Shown in pieces: positions 26,279-34,918 of a stretch of DNA of 64,000 nucleotides. The notes beneath the pieces were generated by a model. It had not been told where the DNA came from, ran no database searches, and worked only from the letters and a program-made list of their open reading frames with translations. Position 1 is the first letter of the stretch. Each line of letters starts with the position of its first letter. Position numbers and translations under genes: made by a program. Origin of the DNA: UBA9926 sp913064795 (GTDB lineage Bacteria; Pseudomonadota; Gammaproteobacteria; Pseudomonadales; Azotimanducaceae); the NCBI GenBank assembly GCA_045560765.1, contig JBJKZD010000005.1:124001-188000 (forward strand), given 5' to 3'.

Positions 26279-27436
26279 ATGGCTGAATCCACTGAAATCA
26301 CCGAAATTCGCGCCGCTGTCCGCCAGCTATGCTCTACATTTGGTGAAGACTATTGGTTGGAGCTTGATCGGTCTCGGGGCTATCCAACGGAATTTGTTAA
26401 AGCACTAACCGACAGCGGCTTTTTGACGGTTCTGATTCCTGAGGCTTATGGGGGCTCCGGGCTCGGGGTATACGAAGCGTCCATCATCATGGAAGAGGTT
26501 TGCCGGTCCGGCGCGCATGCCGGCGCCTGCCATGCGCAAATGTACGTCATGGGCTCAGTGTTGCGTCACGGCAGCGAGGCGCAAAAAAAACACTACCTAC
26601 CTAAAATCGCATCCGGCGAGTTACGTCTGCAAAGCTTTGGTGTGACCGAACCCACAACCGGGACGGATACCACCAGCCTTAAGACGACCGCACGTTTGGA
26701 CGGCGATCATTACGTCATCAACGGTCAAAAGGTTTGGATCAGCCGGATTGAGCATTCTGATCTCATGGTGTTACTCGCGCGCACAACCCCAAAATCTGAA
26801 ACGCGAAAAAAAACTGAGGGCCTTTCGGCATTCATTGTCGATGTGGGTCAAGCCGTGGGCAACGGTCTAGAAATCAGGCCCATCGACTCTATGATCAATC
26901 ATCATTCCTGCGAGCTCTTTTTTGATGATCTGCGGTTGCCTAGAGAAAACCTTCTGGGCATCGAAGGCGAAGGCTTCAAAGTTATTCTTGACGGCATGAA
27001 TGCCGAACGCATTCTGATTGCGGCGGAATGCGTCGGAGATGGTCGCTACTTCATCGACAAGGCCAGCAAGTACGCCAATGAACGCATCGTTTTTGATCGC
27101 CCGATTGGTCAGAATCAAGGTGTCCAATTCCCAATCGCACGCTGTTACACCGAGGTTGAGGCTGCCTGGCTGATGGTTGAGAAGGCGGCTCACTTATTTG
27201 ATGCTGGAGAGGCCTGCGGGGCTGAAGCCAATATGTCAAAGATGCTGGCCTCCGAAGCCTCTTGGCGGGCTGGGGATGTCTGCATGCAAACCCATGGCGG
27301 TTTCGCATTTGCAAAGGAATACCACATTGAGCGGAAGTTTCGAGAAACCCGCCTCTACCAGATTGCACCCATTTCAACCAATCTCATTCTGAGCTTCATT
27401 GGCGAGCACGTTCTTGAGATGCCCCGCTCTTTCTAG
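26279..27436 (+). CDS. Acyl-CoA dehydrogenase, second paralogue
   Basis: 385 residues. GVTEPTTGTDTTSLKTTA and VINGQKVWISR are the beta-domain FAD signatures. The C-terminal catalytic region reads LYQIAPISTNLILSFIGEHVLEMPRSF instead of the common GGTSEI, a form I recall from a distinct subfamily whose substrates are poorly defined. AGGAG lies seven bases before the ATG. Different from the 11543 enzyme in this C-terminal motif, so probably a different substrate. Confidence 0.9.
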   Translation: MAESTEITEIRAAVRQLCSTFGEDYWLELDRSRGYPTEFVKALTDSGFLTVLIPEAYGGSGLGVYEASIIMEEVCRSGAHAGACHAQMYVMGSVLRHGSEAQKKHYLPKIASGELRLQSFGVTEPTTGTDTTSLKTTARLDGDHYVINGQKVWISRIEHSDLMVLLARTTPKSETRKKTEGLSAFIVDVGQAVGNGLEIRPIDSMINHHSCELFFDDLRLPRENLLGIEGEGFKVILDGMNAERILIAAECVGDGRYFIDKASKYANERIVFDRPIGQNQGVQFPIARCYTEVEAAWLMVEKAAHLFDAGEACGAEANMSKMLASEASWRAGDVCMQTHGGFAFAKEYHIERKFRETRLYQIAPISTNLILSFIGEHVLEMPRSF

Positions 27437-27447
27437 GGCAGGCCGCG

Positions 27448-28275
27448 TCAGCTGACTTCTGTGGGTGACCCTAAGGCATCACCCACGCGCAGGACGCCAA
27501 GGCCCTGGGGCGCATAATAGCTACCAAACATAACCCCACCCGCGTAACCCTGATCCCGGCGCCGATACTGACTCAAAGTCCTCAGGGGTTCTTTCTGCTT
27601 CTCGGAAATCTCAGTCTTGGGATCAGGATCAAAGGTTGTGACCGCGCACCGCTCGCAAGCTGTGACGTGATCCAACGTTAAACTGCCAACCCTCAAATGC
27701 TCAGCCGAGTCCTCAAAGAAAGCCTCCGTTCCAGTAACCACGATGTTCGGACGAAACCGCTGCATTGTCACCGGTGACTCCAGGCGCGCGTTTAAGTCAG
27801 CCAGGGAGGCTTCGCTGGTGACTAACAAAGGCGCAACATCAACAAAACTGGACTGCTGGGTCGCTTCGAGTCGACTAAAATAATTAAGGGGAATCGAAAT
27901 CGGAGCTGGGGCTTGCGTCCTTACCAACCGCAACTTCAAACCCAAAGCCTGGCTCAGCCAGTCAGCCACTTCGTCGCCCATGTCCAAAGTGTTGACCGCA
28001 CGGCCTGCCAACTGCAGTGATTCACTTGGGGTTTCTAAAGAAGGATCAAACCGAAACGAAGTCCCTCCAGAGAAAGAAAGATTGAGCCCCCCCGATTCCC
28101 ATTGCGCACTGAGATGCTTCATCGTCGGCAAAGCTTTCTGACTGACGGATTGGCCCTCACTGACCAGGGTAAACTGTCGGTCACCCGCAAACCCCTCTGT
28201 GGTAACATCCGCCTGCTCGACGGCTTGGCCTTGACATCCCTTGATGGGGTAAACCCATAGAGCAGCAATTTTCAT
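27448..28275 (-). CDS. MOSC-domain protein (YcbX/mARC-like)
   Basis: 275 residues from ATG 28275, where the MOSC_N domain begins (KIAALWVYPIKGCQGQ); the longer frame would add 16 unrelated residues. The C-terminal MOSC domain has MQRFRPNIVV and CERCAVTTFDPDP, where the first Cys region corresponds to the molybdenum-binding cysteine position of mARC/YcbX. There is no ferredoxin domain as in E. coli YcbX. Such proteins reduce N-hydroxylated compounds. Divergent from the hotdog gene, 47 bp between starts. Confidence 0.85.
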   Translation of the reverse strand: MKIAALWVYPIKGCQGQAVEQADVTTEGFAGDRQFTLVSEGQSVSQKALPTMKHLSAQWESGGLNLSFSGGTSFRFDPSLETPSESLQLAGRAVNTLDMGDEVADWLSQALGLKLRLVRTQAPAPISIPLNYFSRLEATQQSSFVDVAPLLVTSEASLADLNARLESPVTMQRFRPNIVVTGTEAFFEDSAEHLRVGSLTLDHVTACERCAVTTFDPDPKTEISEKQKEPLRTLSQYRRRDQGYAGGVMFGSYYAPQGLGVLRVGDALGSPTEVS

Positions 28276-28322
28276 AGACAAACCTGGCGTGACAACGAGC
28301 CTCGAGTATAAGACATTTTTCA

Positions 28323-29078
28323 ATGATCAAGCACACCATTACCATTGCAGAACGGTTTCGCGGCCCTCCGACTTCGGGTCACGGCGGCTACGTCAGCGGC
28401 CGCTTCGCAGAACTAATTGATGCCCCTCCAAATGAAGCCATCGAAGTGACCTTGCGTGCTCCCATCCCCCTCGATGCAATCCTTGAAGTCCAGCGAGATC
28501 AAAAACAGACATCAATCTGCACTATTTGGGACGGGGACACCCTCATCGCCGAGGTTCGCGTCGAGCCCTTGAGTATTTCAGTGCCGTCGCCGCCAAGCCT
28601 GGCTGCCATCGAATCTGCCGCGCCGCGTTCGGCAGCGCTGATACCAAACCTCAATCACTTGTTACCCGGTCGGACCGGGTTTCATCCGATTTGTTTTTGC
28701 TGCGGCCCCGAGCACGAAGACGGACTCGGAGTATTTGTAGCACCGGTCGATCAGCAAGTTGCCTGTATTTGGGAAACTCAGCCGCAGTGGGGCGATTGTG
28801 ATGGCAAGATCCCACACGCTTTTTTATGGACCGCGCTGGATTGTCCGGCGCAGTACGCCTTCCTAGCAGAAGGCATTCGAACCGGGCTTCTAGGGCGCAT
28901 GACCGCATCGATTCAAAATCAGCCGAAAGCTGGCGAAAGATTAACCGTGACGGCCTGGACTCTAGAAATTTCGGGGAAAAAACATTTTGGGGGTTCCGCA
29001 ATTTTCGACGAAGAAGACAATCTCATCGGTTCCGCAAAAACCGTTTGGATCGGACGACAACCCATTACCCCGAGATGA
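28323..29078 (+). CDS. Hotdog-fold protein, thioesterase-like
   Basis: 251 residues. N-terminal GPPTSGHGGYVSG and central FHPICFCCGPEHEDGLGVFV resemble a group of hotdog proteins, probably a double hotdog, with a conserved C-x-C-C-G-P motif. The second half (ALDCPAQYAF, GERLTVTAWTLEISGKKHFGGSAIF) follows thioesterase-type strands. Likely acts on an acyl thioester; no experimental function known to me. It ends directly at the stop of the CDF-like gene on the other strand. Confidence 0.7.
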   Translation: MIKHTITIAERFRGPPTSGHGGYVSGRFAELIDAPPNEAIEVTLRAPIPLDAILEVQRDQKQTSICTIWDGDTLIAEVRVEPLSISVPSPPSLAAIESAAPRSAALIPNLNHLLPGRTGFHPICFCCGPEHEDGLGVFVAPVDQQVACIWETQPQWGDCDGKIPHAFLWTALDCPAQYAFLAEGIRTGLLGRMTASIQNQPKAGERLTVTAWTLEISGKKHFGGSAIFDEEDNLIGSAKTVWIGRQPITPR

Positions 29079-29708
29079 TCAGACCGGAACCGCGACCATT
29101 TCCTGCCAAGCTGCCCGTGCCGTGGCGATTGCCGAGTGGCTGAACAACAGCAAAAGCAGCCCTCCGATCAACAGATCAGGCAGCGGTGACGCAGTCCAGT
29201 AAACCGCGAATGCGGTCAGAACGACAGCCAACCCCTCGGCCAGATCATTGCGACTGCATTGCCAGACTGAGGCCATATTGATGTCATCGGCTCGATGCGG
29301 TGTCAATAATGCGAAGCAAACGCCATTGGCCATCAGATTAAGCATCGCTGCCAAGCCCATAATCTCTGCAATTGGCGTTAAAGGATGAGCACTTCGTAGG
29401 ATGAGTTGACCCAGCACAACCAGCGCTGCTAAACCCATCAGCAAACTTTTAAACAACGCTGCTCGGGCTTTGGCCGCAGCAGAGGCACCGAGAACCGCAA
29501 GGCTCACCGCGTACGCCAAAGCATCCCCCAGATTGTCGAGGGTGCCAGACAGCAGTGCAGAGGAGCCGCTCACCACAGAGCCGGTCACCATCCCTACAAA
29601 AGTGATCGCGTTGATCATCATTACGATCAGCAGGACGCGCCGCTGTTTCGCCTCGAGACGCTCAACAGCAATCATCGATCCACAGCTACAATCGTTCATT
29701 TTACTCAT
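29079..29708 (-). CDS. Cation diffusion facilitator-type membrane protein, no cytosolic domain
   Basis: 209 residues with about five to six helices. LSGTLDNLGDALAYAVSLAV holds the D-x-x-x-D metal pair of CDF TM2, and WQCSRNDLAEGLAVVL the TM5 counterpart with Cys/Asp where Zn transporters have His/Asp. It ends after the last helix, lacking the usual C-terminal cytosolic metal-sensing domain. N-terminus starts with MSKMNDCSCG, a possible metal ligand pair. Probably a divalent-cation exporter. Confidence 0.75.
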   Translation of the reverse strand: MSKMNDCSCGSMIAVERLEAKQRRVLLIVMMINAITFVGMVTGSVVSGSSALLSGTLDNLGDALAYAVSLAVLGASAAAKARAALFKSLLMGLAALVVLGQLILRSAHPLTPIAEIMGLAAMLNLMANGVCFALLTPHRADDINMASVWQCSRNDLAEGLAVVLTAFAVYWTASPLPDLLIGGLLLLLFSHSAIATARAAWQEMVAVPV

Positions 29709-29816
29709 TGCCTACTGGGCCTAGATCAATCATAACAGCAATGACGAGCTGACTCCGAGTTGTGCCTATGGCCAAAATCAGCTACAACACTAGCCTCATC
29801 ATTTTGAGGATCACAC

Positions 29817-30050
29817 TTGAATTCACTGCGAAAATCACTCACGCCTAAAGATGGCGACACTTGGCTGTCCATCGCTGAAAGGGCGCTCCCTGAGCTTGAC
29901 GCCGAGACTGGAGTCAACCATCTCCAGAGCTGGAATTTACACATTTTTGCGCGCCGAACCTTGGGTGACAATGATCAACCCACAAACCCGATCTTGCCCA
30001 GCGATATCGTTTTTTTAGAGCCTCCGGCCCCTAAATCCTCTGGCGAGTAG
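29817..30050 (+). CDS. Small LysM-like protein
   Basis: 77 residues, TTG start with AGGA six to seven bases upstream. The composition LTPKDGDTWLSIAERALPEL...NHLQSWNLHIF...ILPSDIVFLEPP follows a LysM-type pattern (GDTW-x-SIA ... NPH-like ... L-x-PSD-x-x-x-LEPP). No signal peptide. It is one base from the next small gene and 260 bp before a D-aminoacylase-type gene, so the three probably form one transcript. Confidence 0.6.
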   Translation: MNSLRKSLTPKDGDTWLSIAERALPELDAETGVNHLQSWNLHIFARRTLGDNDQPTNPILPSDIVFLEPPAPKSSGE

Positions 30051-30051
30051 T

Positions 30052-30288
30052 ATGACCGCGGTGATTTCTCATGTTCATCTCAATGCGGCACACGAGGGTA
30101 TCGCTGAACTCATCGTAACACTCACATTTGAAAACGGCGGTCAGTCCCAGGTACCCTTAGATCCCAACACCAGCAGCATTTTAATGTCTCGTTGCCAAGC
30201 GTCCGATTGGTCAGAATTGATCGGGCAAGATTGGACTCAAATTAGAGATGCGCTAACAGAATCATTCAATACAAGTTCAACGGGTTAG
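30052..30288 (+). CDS. Small protein of unknown function
   Basis: 78 residues, not recognised. ATG overlaps the end of the LysM-like gene's stop region (one base between). It is acidic and beta-rich at first (VISHVHLNAAHEGIAELIVTLTF) with a short helical end (WTQIRDALTESF). No Cys pair or membrane helix. The tight spacing supports translation and coupling with its neighbours. Confidence 0.6.
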   Translation: MTAVISHVHLNAAHEGIAELIVTLTFENGGQSQVPLDPNTSSILMSRCQASDWSELIGQDWTQIRDALTESFNTSSTG

Positions 30289-30311
30289 TCCCATAAATAG
30301 CGAGTAAAACT

Positions 30312-31976
30312 ATGGACCTCATCATCAAAAACGGCACGGTCGCAGACGGAACTGGAGCGCCTCGATTCGCAGCAGATATTGGTATCACAGATAATCGAAT
30401 CAGTCATATCGGTCAATTGACGGAGAGCGATCATCACGGCGCCAAGGTGATCGATGCCGCGGGGAAAATTGTCAGCCCGGGCTTTATCGATCCACACACC
30501 CACTTTGATGCGCAATTGCTTTGGGACGGCGCTGCAAAACCAGCCATTGAACACGGCGTAACCACAATTGTGCCGGGTAATTGTTCTTTGTCCCTCGCGC
30601 CACTCAAGGCAGAGCACCGAATGAAGCTCGTGGGCATGTTTAACCAAATCGAAGAAATGCCCCACAAAGCGTTTTCCGAAGGTGTGACCTGGGATTGGGA
30701 AACTTTTGATGAGTACATCAGCCGCATTCAGCAGGACCTCACCATCAACGTCGCCCCCCTAGCAGGGCACAGCCTGCTGAGGCTTTGGGTAATGGGAAAT
30801 GATGCCATGGCCCGAGTCGCAACCCCTGAAGAAGTTAATGCCATGTGTGAGCTGCTCGAACAATGTATCGTTGCTGGCGCAACAGGTTTGTCGACGAGTT
30901 TCGTTGACATGGACGAACGACTACAACCTGTACCCAGTCGTTATGCCAGCACGGAAGAACTCGATGCCCTCAGTAACGTCCTCGGGCAACATCAGAAAAT
31001 TCTGCAAGTCGTCCATGAGTTCTACGACACCGACTTGACCTTGGCCAGAATCGATCAGTTAGCAGAACTCAGTCTCAAGCACGACATCACAACCACCCTG
31101 TCACCCCTCTTTTTGAACGCTGACAATGCTCAGGGGGTCGCGCAAATCATGACGCGGATCGACGAACAAATGGCGCGGGGCGCACGAGTCTGGCCACAAG
31201 TGCAAACACGTCCCATCGACATCAGCTTTTGTTTTGAAGTTCCGAGCCTCCTATTTATGCGACTACCGACCTGGTACGCTCTGATGCGTTTTAATGACAA
31301 GGAACAAATCATTGCTGCCTTTGAGGACCCCGAGCGCAGGGCCGCGCTCACCATTGAGGCTCAGTCGATGATGCCGCTCTGGTCGGCGCTGGTGCTTCGC
31401 AAAGTAGAGTCGGCGGCCAATGCCCGACTCGTCGGAATGACCCTCGAGGCGATCGGCGCGGAGCGTGGAACAAATGCCCTTGAAGCCATGATCGATCTTT
31501 CCCTAGAAGAACGCCTTGGGGCACATTTTCTCGCCGCCAATATGGGACACAACGACGATGACGCGGTGGGAGAACTGTTGCGCCACCCCAACGTCATGAT
31601 CGGCGCCAGCGATGGCGGCGCGCACATTCTGTCATTCTCCACCTACGGTGATACGGGATACTTGTTTTCTAAATTCGTCCGTGACTGTAGCGCGCTGAGT
31701 CTCGAGTTGGCCATTAAGAAAATTACCTCAGACACAGCGAATATCTGGGGGATCAAAGAACGCGGTGAAATCAAAGTCGGCTATATTGCCGACATCACGA
31801 TCTTTGAGCCAGATGATATTGATCGAGGTCAAGAGTACTTTGTTCAGGATGTTCCAGGGGACGGTTATCGCTATGTTCGAGACGCTTTGGGAATCGATCA
31901 AGTCCTGATTCAAGGCAAACTCGCATTCAGTCACAAGGAGGGCTACACCAGCGCACCTTGCGGGCAAATCGTCTAA
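30312..31976 (+). CDS. N-acyl-D-amino-acid deacylase-type amidohydrolase
   Basis: 554 residues of the D-aminoacylase/DAN branch of the amidohydrolase superfamily. IIKNGTVADGTGAPRFAADIGI opens the beta-sandwich; GFIDPHTHFDAQLLWD supplies the H-x-H metal site and Asp; GVTTIVPGNC the conserved Cys region; SDGGAHI the late Asp; and IKVGYIADITIFEPD closes the sandwich. It hydrolyses N-acyl amide bonds in the cytoplasm, exact substrate unknown. Starts 23 bp after the small gene at 30052, so operonic with it. Confidence 0.9.
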   Translation: MDLIIKNGTVADGTGAPRFAADIGITDNRISHIGQLTESDHHGAKVIDAAGKIVSPGFIDPHTHFDAQLLWDGAAKPAIEHGVTTIVPGNCSLSLAPLKAEHRMKLVGMFNQIEEMPHKAFSEGVTWDWETFDEYISRIQQDLTINVAPLAGHSLLRLWVMGNDAMARVATPEEVNAMCELLEQCIVAGATGLSTSFVDMDERLQPVPSRYASTEELDALSNVLGQHQKILQVVHEFYDTDLTLARIDQLAELSLKHDITTTLSPLFLNADNAQGVAQIMTRIDEQMARGARVWPQVQTRPIDISFCFEVPSLLFMRLPTWYALMRFNDKEQIIAAFEDPERRAALTIEAQSMMPLWSALVLRKVESAANARLVGMTLEAIGAERGTNALEAMIDLSLEERLGAHFLAANMGHNDDDAVGELLRHPNVMIGASDGGAHILSFSTYGDTGYLFSKFVRDCSALSLELAIKKITSDTANIWGIKERGEIKVGYIADITIFEPDDIDRGQEYFVQDVPGDGYRYVRDALGIDQVLIQGKLAFSHKEGYTSAPCGQIV

Positions 31977-32172
31977 GCGCATTGTTCAGCGAATTGCCCC
32001 AGACTCTTGGGACAAACCTCCTGCAATCCGTGGGATTGAAGATTGGACGCTCAGACAGGATGAGTGGTTAGCGATATTGTCTGAACTCGAAGTCATGCAC
32101 GAGGGGCAGATCATCCGGCATGTCCTGGGTACACAGGGAACCCTTCCCCTGTCAGGCAATGAGCTCGGTTAA
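31909..32172 (+). pseudogene. Open coding-like stretch without start codon
   Basis: Frame open from 31909 to TAA at 32170-32172, overlapping the end of the amidohydrolase. From about 31978 it reads as credible protein (IAPDSWDKPPAIRGIEDW, LRQDEWLAILSELEVMHEG, IIRHVLGTQGTL), rich in Trp/Asp/Glu, yet no ATG, GTG or TTG lies in frame. An AAGGAGGG Shine-Dalgarno-like site is at 31935-31942. It may be a gene that lost its start, a remnant after deletion, or use a non-standard start. Family not recognised. Confidence 0.4.
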
Positions 32173-32684
32173 GTCCAACAAGCATCAATCCGTCGCCCGG
32201 AAGCTGTTCTGCGCCGTACTCAAAGCAATAGGGCTTAAACTCCAAACAAGCCCTGTTTAAAACGCTGTAAGTTGCAAAATCTGTGCGTCTTAAAACCCTT
32301 GATCTAGATCAATTAGGCCAAAGCGCTCAGACCTGGATCATCCCTTGGGGCGCCACCCGCCCCACGGATCTTCGTTTGATCGAACCCACTAGCCCATTGG
32401 CGCCTAAAGTCGAAATCTGTGACCCAATCCTGGGTTACCCCTCAGCACACGGCATTCGACACTCGACATTATTTTTTTCAGCCATAAGGTTTCCTAACAG
32501 AGCGCCACTTCCAAGCAATGTCGTCGCTCGGATACAACCAATCGCGACCAATGATGAGTTCCCAGCGCAGCTGACACGACTCGGCCTCTTTTGCTAGACT
32601 GCTGATCAACGTTGCTACCCTGAGCTGTTCATACAGCGAGCGAAACCGAAATACGCCAATCCGACACTCTATTGAAATTGAATC
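32173..32684. other. Gap with a possible terminator and an FNR-like palindrome
   Basis: AGGGCTT-11 nt-AAGCCCT (32230-32254) followed by GTTT could end the 29.8-32.2 kb transcript. TTGATCTAGATCAA at 32299-32312 is a perfect TTGAT-N4-ATCAA palindrome, the FNR/ANR-type half-site arrangement, but 373 bp from the next start. A plus-strand frame across 32283-32597 is open, without family resemblance. Confidence 0.35.
32478..32609 (-). CDS. Possible 43-residue protein
   Basis: Minus-strand frame from TTG 32609, with AGGG about eight bases upstream, reading protein-like text such as LRWELIIGRDWLYPSDDI and AWKWRSVRKPYG before the stop. Rich in Trp and charged residues, unlike a random frame. No family recognised and the start codon is weak. 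It would be divergent from the FAD oxidoreductase at 32685. Confidence 0.3.
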   Translation of the reverse strand: MISSLAKEAESCQLRWELIIGRDWLYPSDDIAWKWRSVRKPYG

Positions 32685-34199
32685 ATGCCAGAACAAGATC
32701 GCTCTAAGAATATTGCCATTGTCGGCGCAGGCATCTGTGGTCTCTGCTGCGGACTTGCATTGGCTCAACAAGGGCACCAGGTCACACTTTTTGAACGCGA
32801 TGACCCCATGCCAGAAGGAGATCCCGACGAGGTATTTTTTGAGTGGGCTCGGCGCGGGGCGTCACAGTTCCGCCATCCACACGCCTTCCTAGCGGTCATG
32901 AGTAATTTGTTGATCGACCAATTCCCAGATTTAATCGAAGAATTCTGGCGGGTTGGTGCGCGAAAGGTCAGCTTTGAAGAAATGTTGCCGCCCAGTTTGC
33001 AAGACAACTACACCCCAAGCGCCGAGGATGCCCGCCTGTGGCTGATGATGTGTCGACGCGCCACGATGGAAATGGTGTTGAGACGATATGCACTTAAACA
33101 AGCCAACCTGACAATCCAGTCAGGTATCCGCGTCAATGCGATGATCACCGACACCGTTGATCAACAATTACAAATCAATGGCCTGATGATCCAACCTCGA
33201 CAAGGTCAACAACTGCCCAGCGCCTTCTATTCAGACATTGTGATTGACGCGGCGGGTCGCGGTAGTCCCTTTAAATCCTGGTTTAGAGCGCTGAACCTCG
33301 ATATCAAAACAGAATCCCACGATGCGGAGATTGTCTACTACACTCGGCACTACAAGCTCAAACCTTCGTTCCAAGAACCTCAAAGAGACCCCAATGTGCG
33401 TTCTGCTGGCGATCTTGGCTACCTGAAGTACGGCGTCTTCCCCGGCTCGAATGGACACTTTGCCGTCATTTTATGCGTCCCGTGTGATGATCTTATCTTG
33501 CGAGAGGCTGTCAAATCGGATGACACCTTTGACGCGATCTGCCTTAACATCCCAGGCCTGGTGCCTTGGCTGGGTGATAATAAAGCCGAGGCCACAACAG
33601 CATCTTTCGGAATGGGGAACATTAAGGCGGTTTGGAACGAGTTTACCGGCACTCAAGGCCCGTTATTGCTCAACTATTTCGCAGTCGGCGATGCCGCAGT
33701 GCGAACAAACCCGCTCTATGGTCGGGGCTGCAGTACGGGCGCCATCCACAGTAAAGTACTCAGCGACGTTCTATTGAAATATGACGACCCTAAAACCGCG
33801 GCCTATCATTTCGAAAAGGCAACCCGCGAGCAGCTGCGGCCGATCTGGCAGGCCAGTCTCGATGAGGACCGTGCCGGTATCAAACGAGCAGACGCGATCT
33901 TAAACCCCGATCATCCAAGCCAACGTCCAACGCTAAAAAAACGATTCTCGAAAGCCTTTGGCGACGCTTTAACCCGAGCCTCGCAACAACATATCCGAGT
34001 CTTTAGGGGCGCCTTCAGAACGTTCAACCTCATGGAGTCTCCTGGGAGGTTTCTCAAAGACCGGCGCACCCAGATCCTGATTTTCTGGACACTGCTGCGG
34101 CATGGATGGAAAAAAGCACCCCCCCGGGTCGTCGATGGCCCGATTCGACAAGACATGATCGACAAGATTGAGACAGTGCCACAAAGGGCGGCGGCTTAG
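32685..34199 (+). CDS. FAD-dependent oxidoreductase (monooxygenase-like)
   Basis: 504 residues. IAIVGAGICGLCCGLALAQQGHQVTLFERD is the FAD ADP-binding Rossmann motif; VIDAAGRGSPF and LLNYFAVGDAAVRTNPLYGRGCSTGAIHS form the second FAD region with the GD motif of group A hydroxylases and geranylgeranyl-reductase-like enzymes. No membrane segment at the N-terminus. It heads a run with a nitroreductase and a TfdA-like dioxygenase on the same strand, suggesting shared oxidation/reduction of a small molecule. Confidence 0.8.
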   Translation: MPEQDRSKNIAIVGAGICGLCCGLALAQQGHQVTLFERDDPMPEGDPDEVFFEWARRGASQFRHPHAFLAVMSNLLIDQFPDLIEEFWRVGARKVSFEEMLPPSLQDNYTPSAEDARLWLMMCRRATMEMVLRRYALKQANLTIQSGIRVNAMITDTVDQQLQINGLMIQPRQGQQLPSAFYSDIVIDAAGRGSPFKSWFRALNLDIKTESHDAEIVYYTRHYKLKPSFQEPQRDPNVRSAGDLGYLKYGVFPGSNGHFAVILCVPCDDLILREAVKSDDTFDAICLNIPGLVPWLGDNKAEATTASFGMGNIKAVWNEFTGTQGPLLLNYFAVGDAAVRTNPLYGRGCSTGAIHSKVLSDVLLKYDDPKTAAYHFEKATREQLRPIWQASLDEDRAGIKRADAILNPDHPSQRPTLKKRFSKAFGDALTRASQQHIRVFRGAFRTFNLMESPGRFLKDRRTQILIFWTLLRHGWKKAPPRVVDGPIRQDMIDKIETVPQRAAA

Positions 34200-34222
34200 A
34201 TGTTCTTTGAGGACCGCTTATC

Positions 34223-34918
34223 ATGACAGCATCCCCGTCGTCCCCCTTTGATCCCGGGGTTGACTCAGGCCCAGAGCTTTTTCCAGACTTTTTTAAGCAC
34301 GTTGGCCAAGTGCGGGCAATTCGAAGACTGCGGCCGGACCCCGTTCCGCGGAAAATGCTGGAGCAAGTTCTGCAGGCCGGTGTGCAAGCCCCTTCTGGCC
34401 AAAATCAGCAACCTTGGAAATTCTTAGTCCTGGAGGACAAACCCTCAAAACGCTGGTTTGCCGATCACTACGGCGCAGCGATGGAGAATCGTTTCGGGCT
34501 CAGTCGAGATCCCGCCAAACGATCCGGCAAAAAAATCGGTCGACAATTGCGAGCAATGTTCTATCAAATTGATCACCTCCACGAGGCACCTGTGATCTTG
34601 TTGGTCTGCGGTGAACGAGACTGGCCCTTCAAGGTGCCGGAACCTGAGCGAGTGGGACTTGCCCCACCCAACTATGGCGCCATCTATCCTTGCGTTCAGA
34701 ATATTTTACTCGCTTGCCGTGCATTGGGTCTGGGCGCCGCCTTAACAACCATGCATCAAGTCTTCGACGAGGCCTTATCCGCACAATTTAGTATCCCGGA
34801 TGACTATGGCGTCGTGGTTGCTATTCCTATTGGATTTCCCTTGGGCCGGCTGGGTCCCGTCACGCGAAAACCGGCCACGACCCAAACATTTTTTAATCGT
34901 TGGGGCGAGCAGCAGTGA
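34223..34918 (+). CDS. Nitroreductase family protein (FMN)
   Basis: 231 residues. RAIRRLRPDPVPRKMLEQVLQAGVQAPSGQNQQPWKFLV is the standard N-terminal FMN-binding segment with the phosphate-contacting Arg and Ser; GAIYPCVQNILLACRALGLGAALTT is the second conserved helix. Uses NAD(P)H to reduce nitro groups, enoates or quinones. AGGA precedes the ATG. Its TGA overlaps the GTG of the dioxygenase (GTGA), and it starts 23 bp after the FAD oxidoreductase, so all three are coupled. Confidence 0.87.
   Translation: MTASPSSPFDPGVDSGPELFPDFFKHVGQVRAIRRLRPDPVPRKMLEQVLQAGVQAPSGQNQQPWKFLVLEDKPSKRWFADHYGAAMENRFGLSRDPAKRSGKKIGRQLRAMFYQIDHLHEAPVILLVCGERDWPFKVPEPERVGLAPPNYGAIYPCVQNILLACRALGLGAALTTMHQVFDEALSAQFSIPDDYGVVVAIPIGFPLGRLGPVTRKPATTQTFFNRWGEQQ

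Noticed and set aside
32299..32312. Perfect FNR/ANR-type palindrome TTGATCTAGATCAA as a real operator
   Set aside because: 373 bp from the next start and possibly within a coding-like frame; a 10-bp specific match will occur by chance in a few places per genome. Kept only as a note in the gap entry.
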